Of a stretch of DNA of 64,000 nt, positions 47,764 through 56,608 are shown in pieces; within the stretch, counting starts at the first letter, position 1, and every line of letters starts with the position of its first letter. This DNA is from Streptomyces apocyni (GTDB lineage: Bacteria; Actinomycetota; Actinomycetes; Streptomycetales; Streptomycetaceae), in the NCBI RefSeq assembly GCF_009739465.1, contig NZ_WHOM01000036.1, forward strand, positions 186,001 to 250,000. Reading direction: 5' to 3'. Both the position numbers and the translations under genes were made by a program. The notes under the pieces are model-generated. The model saw only the letters and a program-made list of their open reading frames with translations. It ran no database searches and was not told the DNA's origin.

Positions 47764-49383
47764 TCAGCGCACCCGGTCGACCCGGCGTTCGTCCCAGACC
47801 GGCTCCGCGCTTTCGCGTACCCGGCCGTCGCTCCCGAAGACCAGGAAGCGGTCGAAGGAGCGGGCGAACCAGCGGTCGTGGGTGACGGCGAGCACCGTGC
47901 CCTGGAAGGCCTCCAGGCCTTCCTGGAGCGCCTCGGCCGACTCCAGGTCGAGGTTGTCGGTCGGCTCGTCCAGGAGCAGCGCGGTGACGCCCTGGAGTTC
48001 CAGGAGCAGGATCTGGAAGCGCGCCTGCTGGCCGCCGGAGAGCCGGTCGAAGCGCTGCTCGGCCTGCCCGGTCAGCTCGTACCGCCGCAGCCGGGACATC
48101 GCGGCGCCGCGGTCCTGGGCGTGCTCGCGCCACAGGATGTCGAGCAGGGTGCGGCCGAACAGCTCGGGGTGCGCGTGGGTCTGCGCGAAATGACCGGGCA
48201 CGACGCGTGCGCCCAGCTTCCAGACGCCGGTGTGCTCGACGGTGTCGCCCGCGAGCAGCCGCAGGAAGTGTGACTTGCCGGAGCCGTTGGAGCCGAGGAC
48301 CGCGACCCGCTCGCCGTAGAAGACTTCCAGGTCGAAGGGTTTCATCAACCCGGTCAGCTCCAGGCCCTGGCAGGTCACGGACCGTACGCCGGTGCGTCCG
48401 CCGCGCAGCCGCATGGTGATGTCCTGCTCGCGCGGCGGCTCAGGCGGCGGGCCCGCCTCCTCGAACTTGCGCAGCCTGGTCTGCGCGGCGTGGTACCGCG
48501 AGGCCAGCTCGTGGCTGTTCTCGGCGGCCTGGCGCAGATTGCGGACCACCTTCTTCAGCTGCTCGTGCTTCTCGTCCCAGCGGCGGCGCAGCTCCTCGAA
48601 GCGCGCGAAGCGCTCCTTGCGCGCCTGGTGGTACGTTCCGAAACCACCGCCGTGCACCCAGGCGTCGGCGCCCGCGGGGCCCGGCTCGACGCTGACGATC
48701 TTCTCGGCGGCGCGGGCGAGCAGCTCCCGGTCATGGGAGACGAAGAGCACCGTCTTACGGGTCTCCTTCAGCCGCTCCTCCAGCCAGCGCTTGCCCGGTA
48801 CGTCCAGGTAGTTGTCCGGCTCGTCGAGCAGCAGGACCTCGTCGGTGCCGCGCAGCAGCGACTCCAGGACAAGGCGCTTCTGCTCGCCGCCACTGAGCGT
48901 GCGCACCTCGCGGAACTGGGCCTTGTCGTACGGGATGCCGAGGGCGGCGGTGGTACAGATGTCCCAGAGGGTCTCGGCCTCGTAGCCCTGGGCCTCGGCC
49001 CAGTCCGACAGCGCCTGGGCGTAGCGCATCTGCGCGGCCTCGTCGTCGACGGTCATGACCGCGTACTCGGCCGCGTCGACGGCGGCCGCGGCCTGCCGGA
49101 TGCGCGGGCTGGCGACGGAGACCAGCAGGTCGCGGACGGTGGTCTCGTCCCGTACGGACCCCACGAACTGGGGCATCACGCCGAGGCCGCCACTGACCGT
49201 GACCGTGCCGCCATGCGGTTGCAGATCGCCGGAGATCAGCCGCAGCAGGGTGGTCTTGCCCGCGCCGTTCGGCCCGACCAGGGCGACGACGGCGCCCTCG
49301 CCGACCCGGAAGGAGACATCACCGAGCAGCTCCCTCCCGTCGGGCAGGTAGTACTCGAGGTGCGCGGCTTCCAGATGTCCCAT
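47764..49383 (-). CDS. ABC-F family ATPase
   Basis: 539 residues, soluble, with two ABC domains and no membrane part. Site 1: GPNGAGKTT, LSGGEQKR, VLLLDEPDNYLD. Site 2: GSNGSGKSH, LSGGQQAR, ALLLDEPTDNLD. The interdomain linker is helical and Arg/Lys-rich (ERFARFEELRRRWDEKHEQL), typical of ribosome-binding ABC-F proteins. They ease stalled translation or protect ribosomes from antibiotics. ATG 49383 is chosen; a GTG two codons earlier (49389) is possible, and neither has a strong ribosome site. It lies 25 bp downstream... that is, its stop is followed by the DinB-like gene start 25 bp later on the same strand. Confidence 0.9.
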   Translation of the reverse strand: MGHLEAAHLEYYLPDGRELLGDVSFRVGEGAVVALVGPNGAGKTTLLRLISGDLQPHGGTVTVSGGLGVMPQFVGSVRDETTVRDLLVSVASPRIRQAAAAVDAAEYAVMTVDDEAAQMRYAQALSDWAEAQGYEAETLWDICTTAALGIPYDKAQFREVRTLSGGEQKRLVLESLLRGTDEVLLLDEPDNYLDVPGKRWLEERLKETRKTVLFVSHDRELLARAAEKIVSVEPGPAGADAWVHGGGFGTYHQARKERFARFEELRRRWDEKHEQLKKVVRNLRQAAENSHELASRYHAAQTRLRKFEEAGPPPEPPREQDITMRLRGGRTGVRSVTCQGLELTGLMKPFDLEVFYGERVAVLGSNGSGKSHFLRLLAGDTVEHTGVWKLGARVVPGHFAQTHAHPELFGRTLLDILWREHAQDRGAAMSRLRRYELTGQAEQRFDRLSGGQQARFQILLLELQGVTALLLDEPTDNLDLESAEALQEGLEAFQGTVLAVTHDRWFARSFDRFLVFGSDGRVRESAEPVWDERRVDRVR

Positions 49384-49480
49384 GGTCACGCATTGTCATG
49401 GGCAGGGGGGCGGAACGGCAAACGGGTTTCCTGGGGAGGGAAAACGTGACGGCGTCGTGTCCCGGGGTACCCCACCTCGT

Positions 49481-51064
49481 ATGACGTCCTCGTCCGTCCT
49501 CTCCCAGGCCGCCGATCTCACTGACCTCTCTGACCTCACTGACCTCACCGAGGCCACCGGTCCCGCGGGCGTGGGCTTGGGCGTGGGCAGCCGGATGGCC
49601 CGGCTGGGCGGCTGGCTCCTGGAGCTGGACTGCCGGATCTACGACGGCGTGGCGGCGAGGACCTGGCCTGGCGCCGACCGGGTACTCCCCCGGCTCAGCC
49701 GCGCCGCCAACCACGGTGTGCTGTGGTTCGCCACGGCCGCCGGGATCGCCACGGCCGCCTCATCGCCCCGGGCCAGGCGTGCAGCCGTCCGCGGCGTCGC
49801 GTCGCTGGCGCTGGCGTCCGCGACGGTCAACACCCTGGGCAAGCGCTCCGTCCGGCGGGCGCGGCCGGTATGGGACGCGGTGCCGCCGATCCGGCGGTTG
49901 AAGCGGCGGCCGGTCACCACGTCCTTCCCGTCCGGGCACTCCGCGTCCGCGGCCGCCTTCGCGACCGGGGTCGCTCTGGAGTCCCGTGGCTGGGGCGCGG
50001 CGGTGGCACCGCTGGCGCTCGCGGTGGGCCTGTCCCGGGTCTACACCGGCGTGCACTTTCCCAGCGATGTGCTGGCGGGTGGCGCTCTGGGGGTCGCGGC
50101 GGCGTTCGCGGTACGCGGCATGGTGCCGACGCGCGGCCAGCTGCCCGTACCCGGGTGCCCGGTGGTGGACGCGCCGAAGCTGCCCGGGGGCCGGGGCCTG
50201 ACTCTGGTGGTCAACACCGCGGCCACATCGGCCCACCAGGTGGAGGAGGTACGCGAGGCGCTGCCGCACGCCAGGGTCGTGTCGTGCGAGGCGTCGGAAC
50301 TGGCCGACGTCCTGGAGGAGGCCGCCACCGCGGACGACACCCGGGCGCTGGGCGTGTGCGGCGGGGACGGCTCGGTCAACACGGCGGCCGTCGCGGCGCT
50401 GCGGCACGGACTGCCGCTGGCGGTGCTGCCGGGCGGCCGTATGAACCACTTCGCCCACGACCTCCTGATCGAGCACCCTCGGGACCTCTTCCGCGCCGTG
50501 GAGAACGGCGACGCGGTGGCGGTGGACGTGGGCCGGTTCCGTACCGGAGACACCCGGGGACACTTCCTCAACGCGCTCAGCCTCGGGGTCTACCCGCAGT
50601 TGGTGCGAGAACGGGCACGCTGGACCCACCTGGCGTGGGGCCGGGCGGCCGACGTACTGGCCGCCCTGCGCGTGCTGCGTCACGAACGTCCCCTGCGGAT
50701 CCAGCCCGCCGGGCCGGGGCGGGGGCGGACGCGGCCGCTCTGGCTGCTGTTCGTGGGCAACGGCACGTACCTCCGGATGGGGCTCCTGCCCGCACGGCGA
50801 CCCGACCTCGCCGACGGGCTGCTCGACGTGCGGGTGGTGCACGGCGGCCGGGTGCCGGGCGCGCGGCTGCTCGCCGCCGCGCTGGCCGGTCCGATGACAC
50901 GGTCCCCGTTTCACACGGCGGTACGGCGTAACAGCCTGCGGGTGCGCGGCATCCCGCCGGGTACCCACCTCGGATACGACGGCGAAATCACCGGCTCAGG
51001 GCCGGAGTTGGTGATCGACAAGGCCCATGAGGCGTTGACCGTCTATGGACCGGGGACCATATAG
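49481..51064 (+). CDS. PAP2 phosphatase - diacylglycerol kinase fusion
   Basis: 527 residues. The N-terminal half is a PAP2 phosphatase with all three motifs: KRSVRRARP, FPSGHSASA and SRVYTGVHFPSD, set among hydrophobic helices. The C-terminal half (about 245-527) is a diacylglycerol/lipid kinase catalytic domain with the nucleotide loop GVCGGDGSVNTA, LAVLPGGRMNHFAHDL and the late GYDGEI. One chain thus has both a lipid-phosphate phosphatase and a lipid kinase. The N-terminus has DLTDLSDLTDLTEA repeats. ATG 49481 is chosen over the longer frame because the region before it has no start signal. Confidence 0.9.
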   Translation: MTSSSVLSQAADLTDLSDLTDLTEATGPAGVGLGVGSRMARLGGWLLELDCRIYDGVAARTWPGADRVLPRLSRAANHGVLWFATAAGIATAASSPRARRAAVRGVASLALASATVNTLGKRSVRRARPVWDAVPPIRRLKRRPVTTSFPSGHSASAAAFATGVALESRGWGAAVAPLALAVGLSRVYTGVHFPSDVLAGGALGVAAAFAVRGMVPTRGQLPVPGCPVVDAPKLPGGRGLTLVVNTAATSAHQVEEVREALPHARVVSCEASELADVLEEAATADDTRALGVCGGDGSVNTAAVAALRHGLPLAVLPGGRMNHFAHDLLIEHPRDLFRAVENGDAVAVDVGRFRTGDTRGHFLNALSLGVYPQLVRERARWTHLAWGRAADVLAALRVLRHERPLRIQPAGPGRGRTRPLWLLFVGNGTYLRMGLLPARRPDLADGLLDVRVVHGGRVPGARLLAAALAGPMTRSPFHTAVRRNSLRVRGIPPGTHLGYDGEITGSGPELVIDKAHEALTVYGPGTI

Positions 51065-51154
51065 CGAGACGGCCATCTCACATTTCAACATCCCGGCGTA
51101 CGGTGATCCGACCGCGTCGAGCACCGGCTCGAAGCCCAGCGGAGGGAGTACGCC

Positions 51155-51976
51155 ATGCCGGGGAACACCCCGTCGGAGAACGCCGTTTACACCCACGGCC
51201 ACCACGAGTCCGTGCTACGCTCGCACACTTGGCGCACCGCCGCCAACTCGGCCGCGTATCTCATCGGCGAACTGAAGCCCGGCATGCGCATCCTGGACAT
51301 CGGTTGCGGCCCCGGCACGATCACCGCCGACCTGGCGTCACTGGTGCCCGGGGGCCAGGTGACGGGCGTGGACACCGCGGCCGACATACTGGTCCAGGCC
51401 CGCCAGGTCGCCGACGAACGCGGCCTGGAGAACGTGGAGTTCGGTACGGCCGACGTACACGCCCTGGACTACCCTGACGGCTCGTTCGACGTCGTCCACG
51501 CACACCAGGTACTCCAGCATGTGGGGGACCCCGTTCGGGCGCTGACCGAGATGCGCCGGGTGACCGCGCCCGGCGGCCTGGTCGCGGCGCGCGACTCGGA
51601 CTACGCGGCCATGACCTGGTACCCGTGTCCCCCCGGCCTGGACGACTGGCTGGAGCTGTACCACCGGGTCGCCCGCGCGGGCGGCGGCGAACCGGACGCG
51701 GGACGCCGCCTCAAGTCCTGGGCGCTGCACGCCGGTTTCACCGACATCACCACCACGTCCACGGCCTGGACCTTCAGCACCGAGGACGAGCGCGCCTGGT
51801 GGAGCGGACTGTGGGCAGATCGCACGACACAGTCGGCGTACGCCCGCCTGGCCGTGGATGGCGGGCACGCGACCACCGCCGAACTGGCGGACATCGCCGA
51901 GGCCTGGCGGGAGTGGGGGCGCCAGGACGACGCCTGGTTCTCCGTACTGCACGGAGAGATCCTCTGCCGCGCGTGA
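51155..51976 (+). CDS. Class I SAM-dependent methyltransferase (UbiE-like)
   Basis: 273 residues. Motif I ILDIGCGPGTITADLASL, the acidic end of strand 2 in VTGVDTAADILVQA, motif II EFGTADVHALDYPDGSFDVV and a HAHQVLQHVGDP segment. The fold is complete, and the C-terminal cap (WWSGLWADRTTQSAYARL) is typical of small-molecule methyltransferases. ATG 51155 follows GGAGGGAG by about 7 nt. The substrate is unknown and there is no obvious pathway next to it. Confidence 0.9.
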   Translation: MPGNTPSENAVYTHGHHESVLRSHTWRTAANSAAYLIGELKPGMRILDIGCGPGTITADLASLVPGGQVTGVDTAADILVQARQVADERGLENVEFGTADVHALDYPDGSFDVVHAHQVLQHVGDPVRALTEMRRVTAPGGLVAARDSDYAAMTWYPCPPGLDDWLELYHRVARAGGGEPDAGRRLKSWALHAGFTDITTTSTAWTFSTEDERAWWSGLWADRTTQSAYARLAVDGGHATTAELADIAEAWREWGRQDDAWFSVLHGEILCRA

Positions 51977-52044
51977 ATCAGTACAGCGCCATGCAGGTGT
52001 CGCTTCCCCTTTCCGGGATACCCGGAATGCAGGAGGTGTGAATC

Positions 52045-52215
52045 GTGGTTCCTGTCCTGCTTGTCCTCCTCCTCGCGCTCGTGCTCTTCGGGGCCGGATT
52101 CGCGCTGGATGTCCTGTGTTGGATCGCCATCGCGGTGCTGGTCATCTGGCTACTCGGTTTCCTTGTGCGCTCCACGACACCGTCCGGGACCAGGTCCCGG
52201 TGGTATCGCTGGTAG
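52045..52215 (+). CDS. 56-residue hydrophobic membrane protein
   Basis: A short gene with a GTG start and a very strong ribosome site AGGAGGTG (52031-52038). Translation begins VVPVLLVLLLALVLFGAGFA, continues with a second hydrophobic run LCWIAIAVLVIWLLGFLV, and ends RSRWYRW. Two hairpin-forming helices with a basic, aromatic tail match the conserved small 'hydrophobic protein' seen in many Streptomyces, often linked to hydration or stress membranes (recollection). The stop lies in the first of two GGTAGCTACC palindromes (52211-52220, 52224-52233), the second of which contains the stop of convergent transketolase. Confidence 0.8.
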   Translation: MVPVLLVLLLALVLFGAGFALDVLCWIAIAVLVIWLLGFLVRSTTPSGTRSRWYRW

Positions 52216-52228
52216 CTACCGGGGGTAG

Positions 52229-54109
52229 CTACCGGGCCGTCGCCGCTGTTTCCACCAGCAGCCGGACCCTCGCCGCGATCGACTCGGCGTCGATCCCGGC
52301 GGCGTGCAGCTGCTGCTCCGGCGTGGCCGATCCCGGCATCGTCCGGACCGCGAGCCGCGCCAGCCGCGGTGTGGGGCGCCCGTCGGCGAAGGCGCCCCAC
52401 ACCGCGTCTCCGAGGCCGCCCTCCTCATGGTGGTCCTCGACGGTGAGCAGGCACCCGGTCTGCTCGGCCGCTACGCGCAGGGTGCGCCGGTCAACGGGCT
52501 TGACCGAGTACAGGTCGATCACACGGACCGGAATGCCGTGGTCGGCCAGGGTATCGGCGGCGGCCAGGGCTTCGTGCACCGTGACCCCGGCCGCGACGAC
52601 CGTGGCGCGGTCGTCGTCGGACGCGTGCAGCACCCGGGAGCCGCCGATCGGGAACTCCTCGTCCGGGCCGTAGATCACCGGGGTATCCCCGCGCGAGGTC
52701 CGCAGGTAGCGGATGCCGGAGCCGTCCGCCATCTGGGCCACGAGCTGGGCCGTCTGGTTCGCGTCACAGGGGTACAGGACCGTCGAGCCGTGCAGTGCAC
52801 GGAAGAGGGCCAGGTCCTCAAGGCCCATCTGGGACGGGCCATCCTGGCCGATCGCCACGCCCGCGTGTGAGCCGACGACGGCGAGTGAGCTCCCACTGAT
52901 CGCGGCCATCCGCAGAAAGTCGTGGGCACGGCTGAGGAACGCGGCGAACGTCGCCGCGTACGGCGTCCAGCCGCGCGCGGCGAGTCCGACGGCGGCGGCG
53001 ACCATCTGCTGCTCGGCGATGTAGCACTGGAAGTAGCGGTCGGGGTGTTCCTTGGCGAAGAACTCCGCACGGGTGGAGTCGCCGACCTCGCCGTCCAGGG
53101 CGACGACGTCGCCGCGCGCGTGGCCCAGCGCGGCCAGGGCCTGGCCGAAGGCGGTACGGGTGGCGGCCGTGTCGCCCACGCCGTAGCGCGGCAGGGTCAG
53201 GTGGCCGCCACGCATGGCGGGCGGGGGCTGGGCGGTGGGCGGCGGCTGCACCGTGAGGCGCACCTCGCGCGGACCGCCGAGCTCCGCGATCGCCGCGTCG
53301 GGGTCGGCCAGGGGCTTTCCGTGCAGTCCCTCCCGGTCCTCCGCCGACGCCACCTCGCTGCCCTTGACCGTACGGGCGAGGATCGCGGTGGGCTGCCCGG
53401 CCGTCGAGCGGGCCTCGTGACAGGCGCGATCGATGGCGGCCGGGTCATGGCCGTCGATCTCCGTGGTGTGCCAGCCGAAGGCCCGCAGGCGGCGGGCGTA
53501 CGCGCCGAGGTCGTGGCCGTAGCGGGTAGGCCCACGCTGGCCGAGGCGGTTGACATCCACCAGCGCGGTCAGATGGTCCAGATGCTCGTAACCGGCGTGC
53601 TCGGCGGCCTCCCACATCGATCCCTCGGCGAACTCGCTGTCGCCGCACAGCACCCACACCCGGTAGTCGGCCCGGTCCAGGCGCTTGCCCGCGAGGGCCA
53701 TACCGACGCCCACGGGCAGCCCCTGCCCGAGCGAGCCGGTGGCCACCTCGACCCAGGGCAGCGCCTGGGGCGTCGGGTGCCCTTCGAGTCGGCTGCCCAG
53801 GGTCCGAAAGGTCAGCAGTTCGGCGTCGTCGATGACACCGACGGCCTTGTACACGGCGTACAGCAGGGGTGAAGCGTGCCCTTTAGAGAGGATGAAACGG
53901 TCGTTTCCGGGGTGTTCGGGATGCGAGAAGTCGTAGCGGAGGTGGTGGGCGAACAGGACCGCCACCAGGTCCGCGGCCGACATCGAGGACGTGGCGTGTC
54001 CGGACCCCGCCGCGGCCGTCGCGCGGATCGAATCCACGCGCAGTTGGCGGCCCAGTTCCGTGAGCTGCTGTTCGGTGTGTTGCTGTTCGGTGATTCGCTC
54101 AGGGCGCAT
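52229..54109 (-). CDS. Transketolase
   Basis: 626 residues containing both transketolase halves. The N-terminal thiamine-diphosphate domain has RVDSIRATAAAGSGH, FILSKGHASPLLYAVY, EVATGSLGQGLPVGVGMAL and the metal/cofactor loop CGDSEFAEGSMWEA. The pyrimidine domain has EVGDSTRAEFF and FQCYIAEQQMVAAAVG, and a C-terminal domain follows. Ketol transfer in the pentose phosphate pathway is the family role. It lacks a neighbouring transaldolase or zwf, so it is probably a second, accessory copy. ATG 54109 with GGAGG 6 nt upstream; it overlaps the end of the oxidoreductase gene by 11 nt, so the two are coupled. Confidence 0.92.
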   Translation of the reverse strand: MRPERITEQQHTEQQLTELGRQLRVDSIRATAAAGSGHATSSMSAADLVAVLFAHHLRYDFSHPEHPGNDRFILSKGHASPLLYAVYKAVGVIDDAELLTFRTLGSRLEGHPTPQALPWVEVATGSLGQGLPVGVGMALAGKRLDRADYRVWVLCGDSEFAEGSMWEAAEHAGYEHLDHLTALVDVNRLGQRGPTRYGHDLGAYARRLRAFGWHTTEIDGHDPAAIDRACHEARSTAGQPTAILARTVKGSEVASAEDREGLHGKPLADPDAAIAELGGPREVRLTVQPPPTAQPPPAMRGGHLTLPRYGVGDTAATRTAFGQALAALGHARGDVVALDGEVGDSTRAEFFAKEHPDRYFQCYIAEQQMVAAAVGLAARGWTPYAATFAAFLSRAHDFLRMAAISGSSLAVVGSHAGVAIGQDGPSQMGLEDLALFRALHGSTVLYPCDANQTAQLVAQMADGSGIRYLRTSRGDTPVIYGPDEEFPIGGSRVLHASDDDRATVVAAGVTVHEALAAADTLADHGIPVRVIDLYSVKPVDRRTLRVAAEQTGCLLTVEDHHEEGGLGDAVWGAFADGRPTPRLARLAVRTMPGSATPEQQLHAAGIDAESIAARVRLLVETAATAR

Positions 54110-55430
54110 CGGATTCCTCCCCAGGAGGGCCCGGTATACGGGCGAGTTCGGGCGACGCGGTGTCCAGCGGCACCGACCCGGAACGCACCAGGCCCAGCTG
54201 TACGGCCTGCCGGGGCAACAGCGCGTCCAACAGCCAGTCGGCGGCAACCCGGACGCGATTGCCGGGCATCGCTGCGAGGTGGTAACCACGGGTCACCACA
54301 CCGGCGAGCGGCCAAGGCAGCGGTACGCCAAGGGGGTTGGCGGCCGCCTGCGTACCGCCAAGGTCCACGGTGAAGCCAAGCTCACCGTGCTGGAAGCGCC
54401 TGCGGCGGCCCAGGCCGAGCGACGCGGCGACGTTGTGGGCCACGGCCGCGCCCTGTCGCCAGGCATGCTGTGCGGTCATCGGCGTCAACGATCCAGGGTT
54501 GCGCGCGTCCGGCACCGCGGCCGCGTCGCCACACGCGAACACCTCGGGGTGGTCCGGCACGTTGAGGAACGGATCGACGACGAGCCGCCCCCGCTCCATC
54601 GGCCGCCCGAGCCGCTCGACGAAGGGGTCGGGGCGTACGCCCACACACCAGATGAGCGTACGGGTCGCGACGAACTCACCGGAGTCGAGCCGGACTCCGT
54701 CGCTCATCGCCTCCTCGACGGAGGTCTCGGTGCGCACCTGGACGCCGCGGCGACGCAGCACCCGGTCGGCGGTACGGGACAGCCGCCGGTCCAGCTCCGG
54801 CAGCACCCGTGGGGCGATGTCGAGCAGCAGCCAGCGCGGGCTGACGCCCTCGGGCAGCGCCTGGCCGCGCACCAGGGAGTCGGTGAACAGCTTGCCCTGC
54901 GCCGCGACTTCGGTGCCCGTGTAGCCCGCTCCCACCACCACGAACGTACAGCGCGCCCGGCGGGCGGCCGGATCGTCGTCCGCCGAGGCCAGCTCGATCT
55001 GGCGGGTGACGTGATCGCGCAGGTACAGCGCCTCGGGCACGCCGCGGAAGCCATGGGCGTGCTCGGCGATCCCGGGCACCGGCAGCAGCTTGTTGACGCT
55101 GCCGACGGCCAGCACCAGCCGGTCGTACGCCAGGACACCGCGCTCGCCCTCGGGGTCGGTGTAGCGCACCTGGCGGGCCTCCAGGTCCACTCCGTCGGCC
55201 TCACCCAGGATCAGACGCACCCGCGGCAGGGTGCGGGTGAGCGAGACGGTGACCCGGCGTGGCTCCAGGATTCCGGTCGCTACCTGGGGCAGCAGGGGCA
55301 GATACAGAAAGTAGTCGGTGGGGTTCAGCAGGACGACCTCGGCCTTGTTCCGAACCGCGTGGGTGAGGGTGCGGGCGGCTCGGTAGCCGGCGAAGCCAGC
55401 CCCGATGATCACGACTCGATTCCGGCTCAC
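54099..55430 (-). CDS. FAD-dependent pyridine nucleotide oxidoreductase (NDH-2-like)
   Basis: 443 residues. First dinucleotide fold VVIIGAGFAGYRAARTL (6-22), second FVVVGAGYTGTEVA, and the late FAD motif VFACGDAAAVPD. FLYLPLLPQVATGILEPRRV and the C-terminal amphipathic region are typical of type II NADH dehydrogenases, which pass electrons from NADH to quinone at the membrane surface. GTG 55430 with GGAGGAG 3 nt before. Overlaps transketolase downstream, an unusual pairing that may link pentose-phosphate flux and NAD(P)H reoxidation. Confidence 0.88.
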   Translation of the reverse strand: MSRNRVVIIGAGFAGYRAARTLTHAVRNKAEVVLLNPTDYFLYLPLLPQVATGILEPRRVTVSLTRTLPRVRLILGEADGVDLEARQVRYTDPEGERGVLAYDRLVLAVGSVNKLLPVPGIAEHAHGFRGVPEALYLRDHVTRQIELASADDDPAARRARCTFVVVGAGYTGTEVAAQGKLFTDSLVRGQALPEGVSPRWLLLDIAPRVLPELDRRLSRTADRVLRRRGVQVRTETSVEEAMSDGVRLDSGEFVATRTLIWCVGVRPDPFVERLGRPMERGRLVVDPFLNVPDHPEVFACGDAAAVPDARNPGSLTPMTAQHAWRQGAAVAHNVAASLGLGRRRRFQHGELGFTVDLGGTQAAANPLGVPLPWPLAGVVTRGYHLAAMPGNRVRVAADWLLDALLPRQAVQLGLVRSGSVPLDTASPELARIPGPPGEESDAP

Positions 55431-55610
55431 TTACTCCTCCGGCGCGTATCGCGTGCGGCGTGTCGGATGCGGTGTCCCGAGTGCGGTGTCTCGAGTACAG
55501 CCACTCCCAGGTGCCCCGGGCTCGGGCTGCCAAACAGCCACCGACAAGGGCTGACCCGCGTTCCAGCGAAACGATCACCCCTTGGGCCGGGGCCAACTAG
55601 GGTTCTCCTC

Positions 55611-55964
55611 ATGGAGATCCTGGGAACCACGCTGCGCGTATGCGTCGATGACCTGGACGCTTCGGTGGCGTTCTACGAACGCCTCTCGGGCAGCAGGGCG
55701 ATGCGCTTCGAGCGCGGCGGGGTGTCGGTCGCGGCCGTCGGCTGCTTCCTGCTGATGAGCGGGCCCGCCGCCGAGCTCGACGTACTGCGCCGGGTCGCGG
55801 CGACGATCGCGGTGCAGGACGTCGACGAGGCCCACGCGGTCCTCAGCGCGTCCGGCGCGAGGGTCGTCGCGGGCCCGGTGCCGACCCCGCTGGGCCGGAA
55901 CCTGATCGCGGTCCACCCGGACGGCTCGGTGTTCGAGTACGCGGACCGGCAGGCCACCTCCTGA
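55611..55964 (+). CDS. Glyoxalase/VOC-fold protein
   Basis: 117 residues. One vicinal-oxygen-chelate module pair: LRVCVDDLDASVAFYERLSG at the N-terminus and the C-terminal AVHPDGSVFEYAD with the metal Glu. The first-module His is not seen (LRVCVDD), so metal binding may be partial, as in binding-only VOC proteins such as resistance-type or ligand-carrier proteins. ATG 55611 follows GGGTTCTCCTC without a clear ribosome site. Confidence 0.82.
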   Translation: MEILGTTLRVCVDDLDASVAFYERLSGSRAMRFERGGVSVAAVGCFLLMSGPAAELDVLRRVAATIAVQDVDEAHAVLSASGARVVAGPVPTPLGRNLIAVHPDGSVFEYADRQATS

Positions 55965-55990
55965 CGCACCACTCAGCCTGACGCCACCCG

Positions 55991-56133
55991 TCAGCTGGGC
56001 AGCATCTCGCGGGTCAGCGCCCGCCGTTCGTGATCGCGCCAGGCCCCGTGAAGGCCTCGCCGTCGCTGTGGCGGAGCGCGCGCAGCCCTACGCGGGGCCC
56101 TTCGGTGAGGTAGGTGCTGCCGTCATTGATCAT
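55991..56133 (-). pseudogene. Decayed GNAT acetyltransferase
   Basis: From ATG 56133 the minus strand reads MINDGSTYLTEGPRVGLRAL, then RHSDGEAFTG, a RimJ-like GNAT N-terminus, and stops at 56014. In another frame the same DNA reads RDHERRALTREMLPS and stops at 55991, which looks like the C-terminus of the same family. About 100-140 residues of the core are missing, and the two ends are joined out of frame. It lies in an otherwise empty 234-bp gap. Confidence 0.6.
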
Positions 56134-56198
56134 CTCCGTACGGTAGCGGTCGGGCCGATCCGCCCGGCGGGCCGCTCACGGGCGTCTCACGGGGGGTC

Positions 56199-56462
56199 TC
56201 ACTGGCGTCGCTTGACGAAGTAGGCCCCGCACACCGCCCCGATCACCGCGGTGCTGAGCAGTGCCGCCCACAGCGGCATGGTCACCTCGGGGATGAGCAG
56301 GCGGATCTTGGTGTGGCGGGTGTTCTCGAAGATGAAGATCAGGCCGAGGATGCCGAGGCCCGCGACGGTGAGGCGCCCGGGCGTCATCAGCTCGCGCACG
56401 CGGCCACTGCCTGGGGACGACTTCTTGGCCGAGCCTTTGGACGAGCCTTTGCTGGCGCTCAT
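56199..56462 (-). CDS. Small LapA-domain membrane protein
   Basis: 87 residues. A Ser/Lys/Gly-rich cytoplasmic N-tail (SASKGSSKGSAKKSSPGSG) is followed by two hydrophobic helices, RLTVAGLGILGLIFIFENT and WAALLSTAVIGAVCGAYFV, ending VKRRQ. FIFENTRHTKIRLLIPE is the core of the LapA (DUF1049) domain. ATG 56462 has GGGAAGGG 7 nt upstream; the longer frame lacks support. LapA-like proteins act in envelope assembly in Gram-negatives; the role in actinobacteria is unknown. Confidence 0.85.
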   Translation of the reverse strand: MSASKGSSKGSAKKSSPGSGRVRELMTPGRLTVAGLGILGLIFIFENTRHTKIRLLIPEVTMPLWAALLSTAVIGAVCGAYFVKRRQ

Positions 56463-56608
56463 GTGCGGACCCTTCCCTCGGAGGTTCGGCGGCCCACCCC
56501 CGCACTTCCAGCATGGACGGTCCATCGGGGTCCCCGCACGGCGAGCACGGTGTACGGTGTGCCACGGGCCGGTACGCTAGGCCGACCGGATGACAACCGT
56601 GCGGGGCC

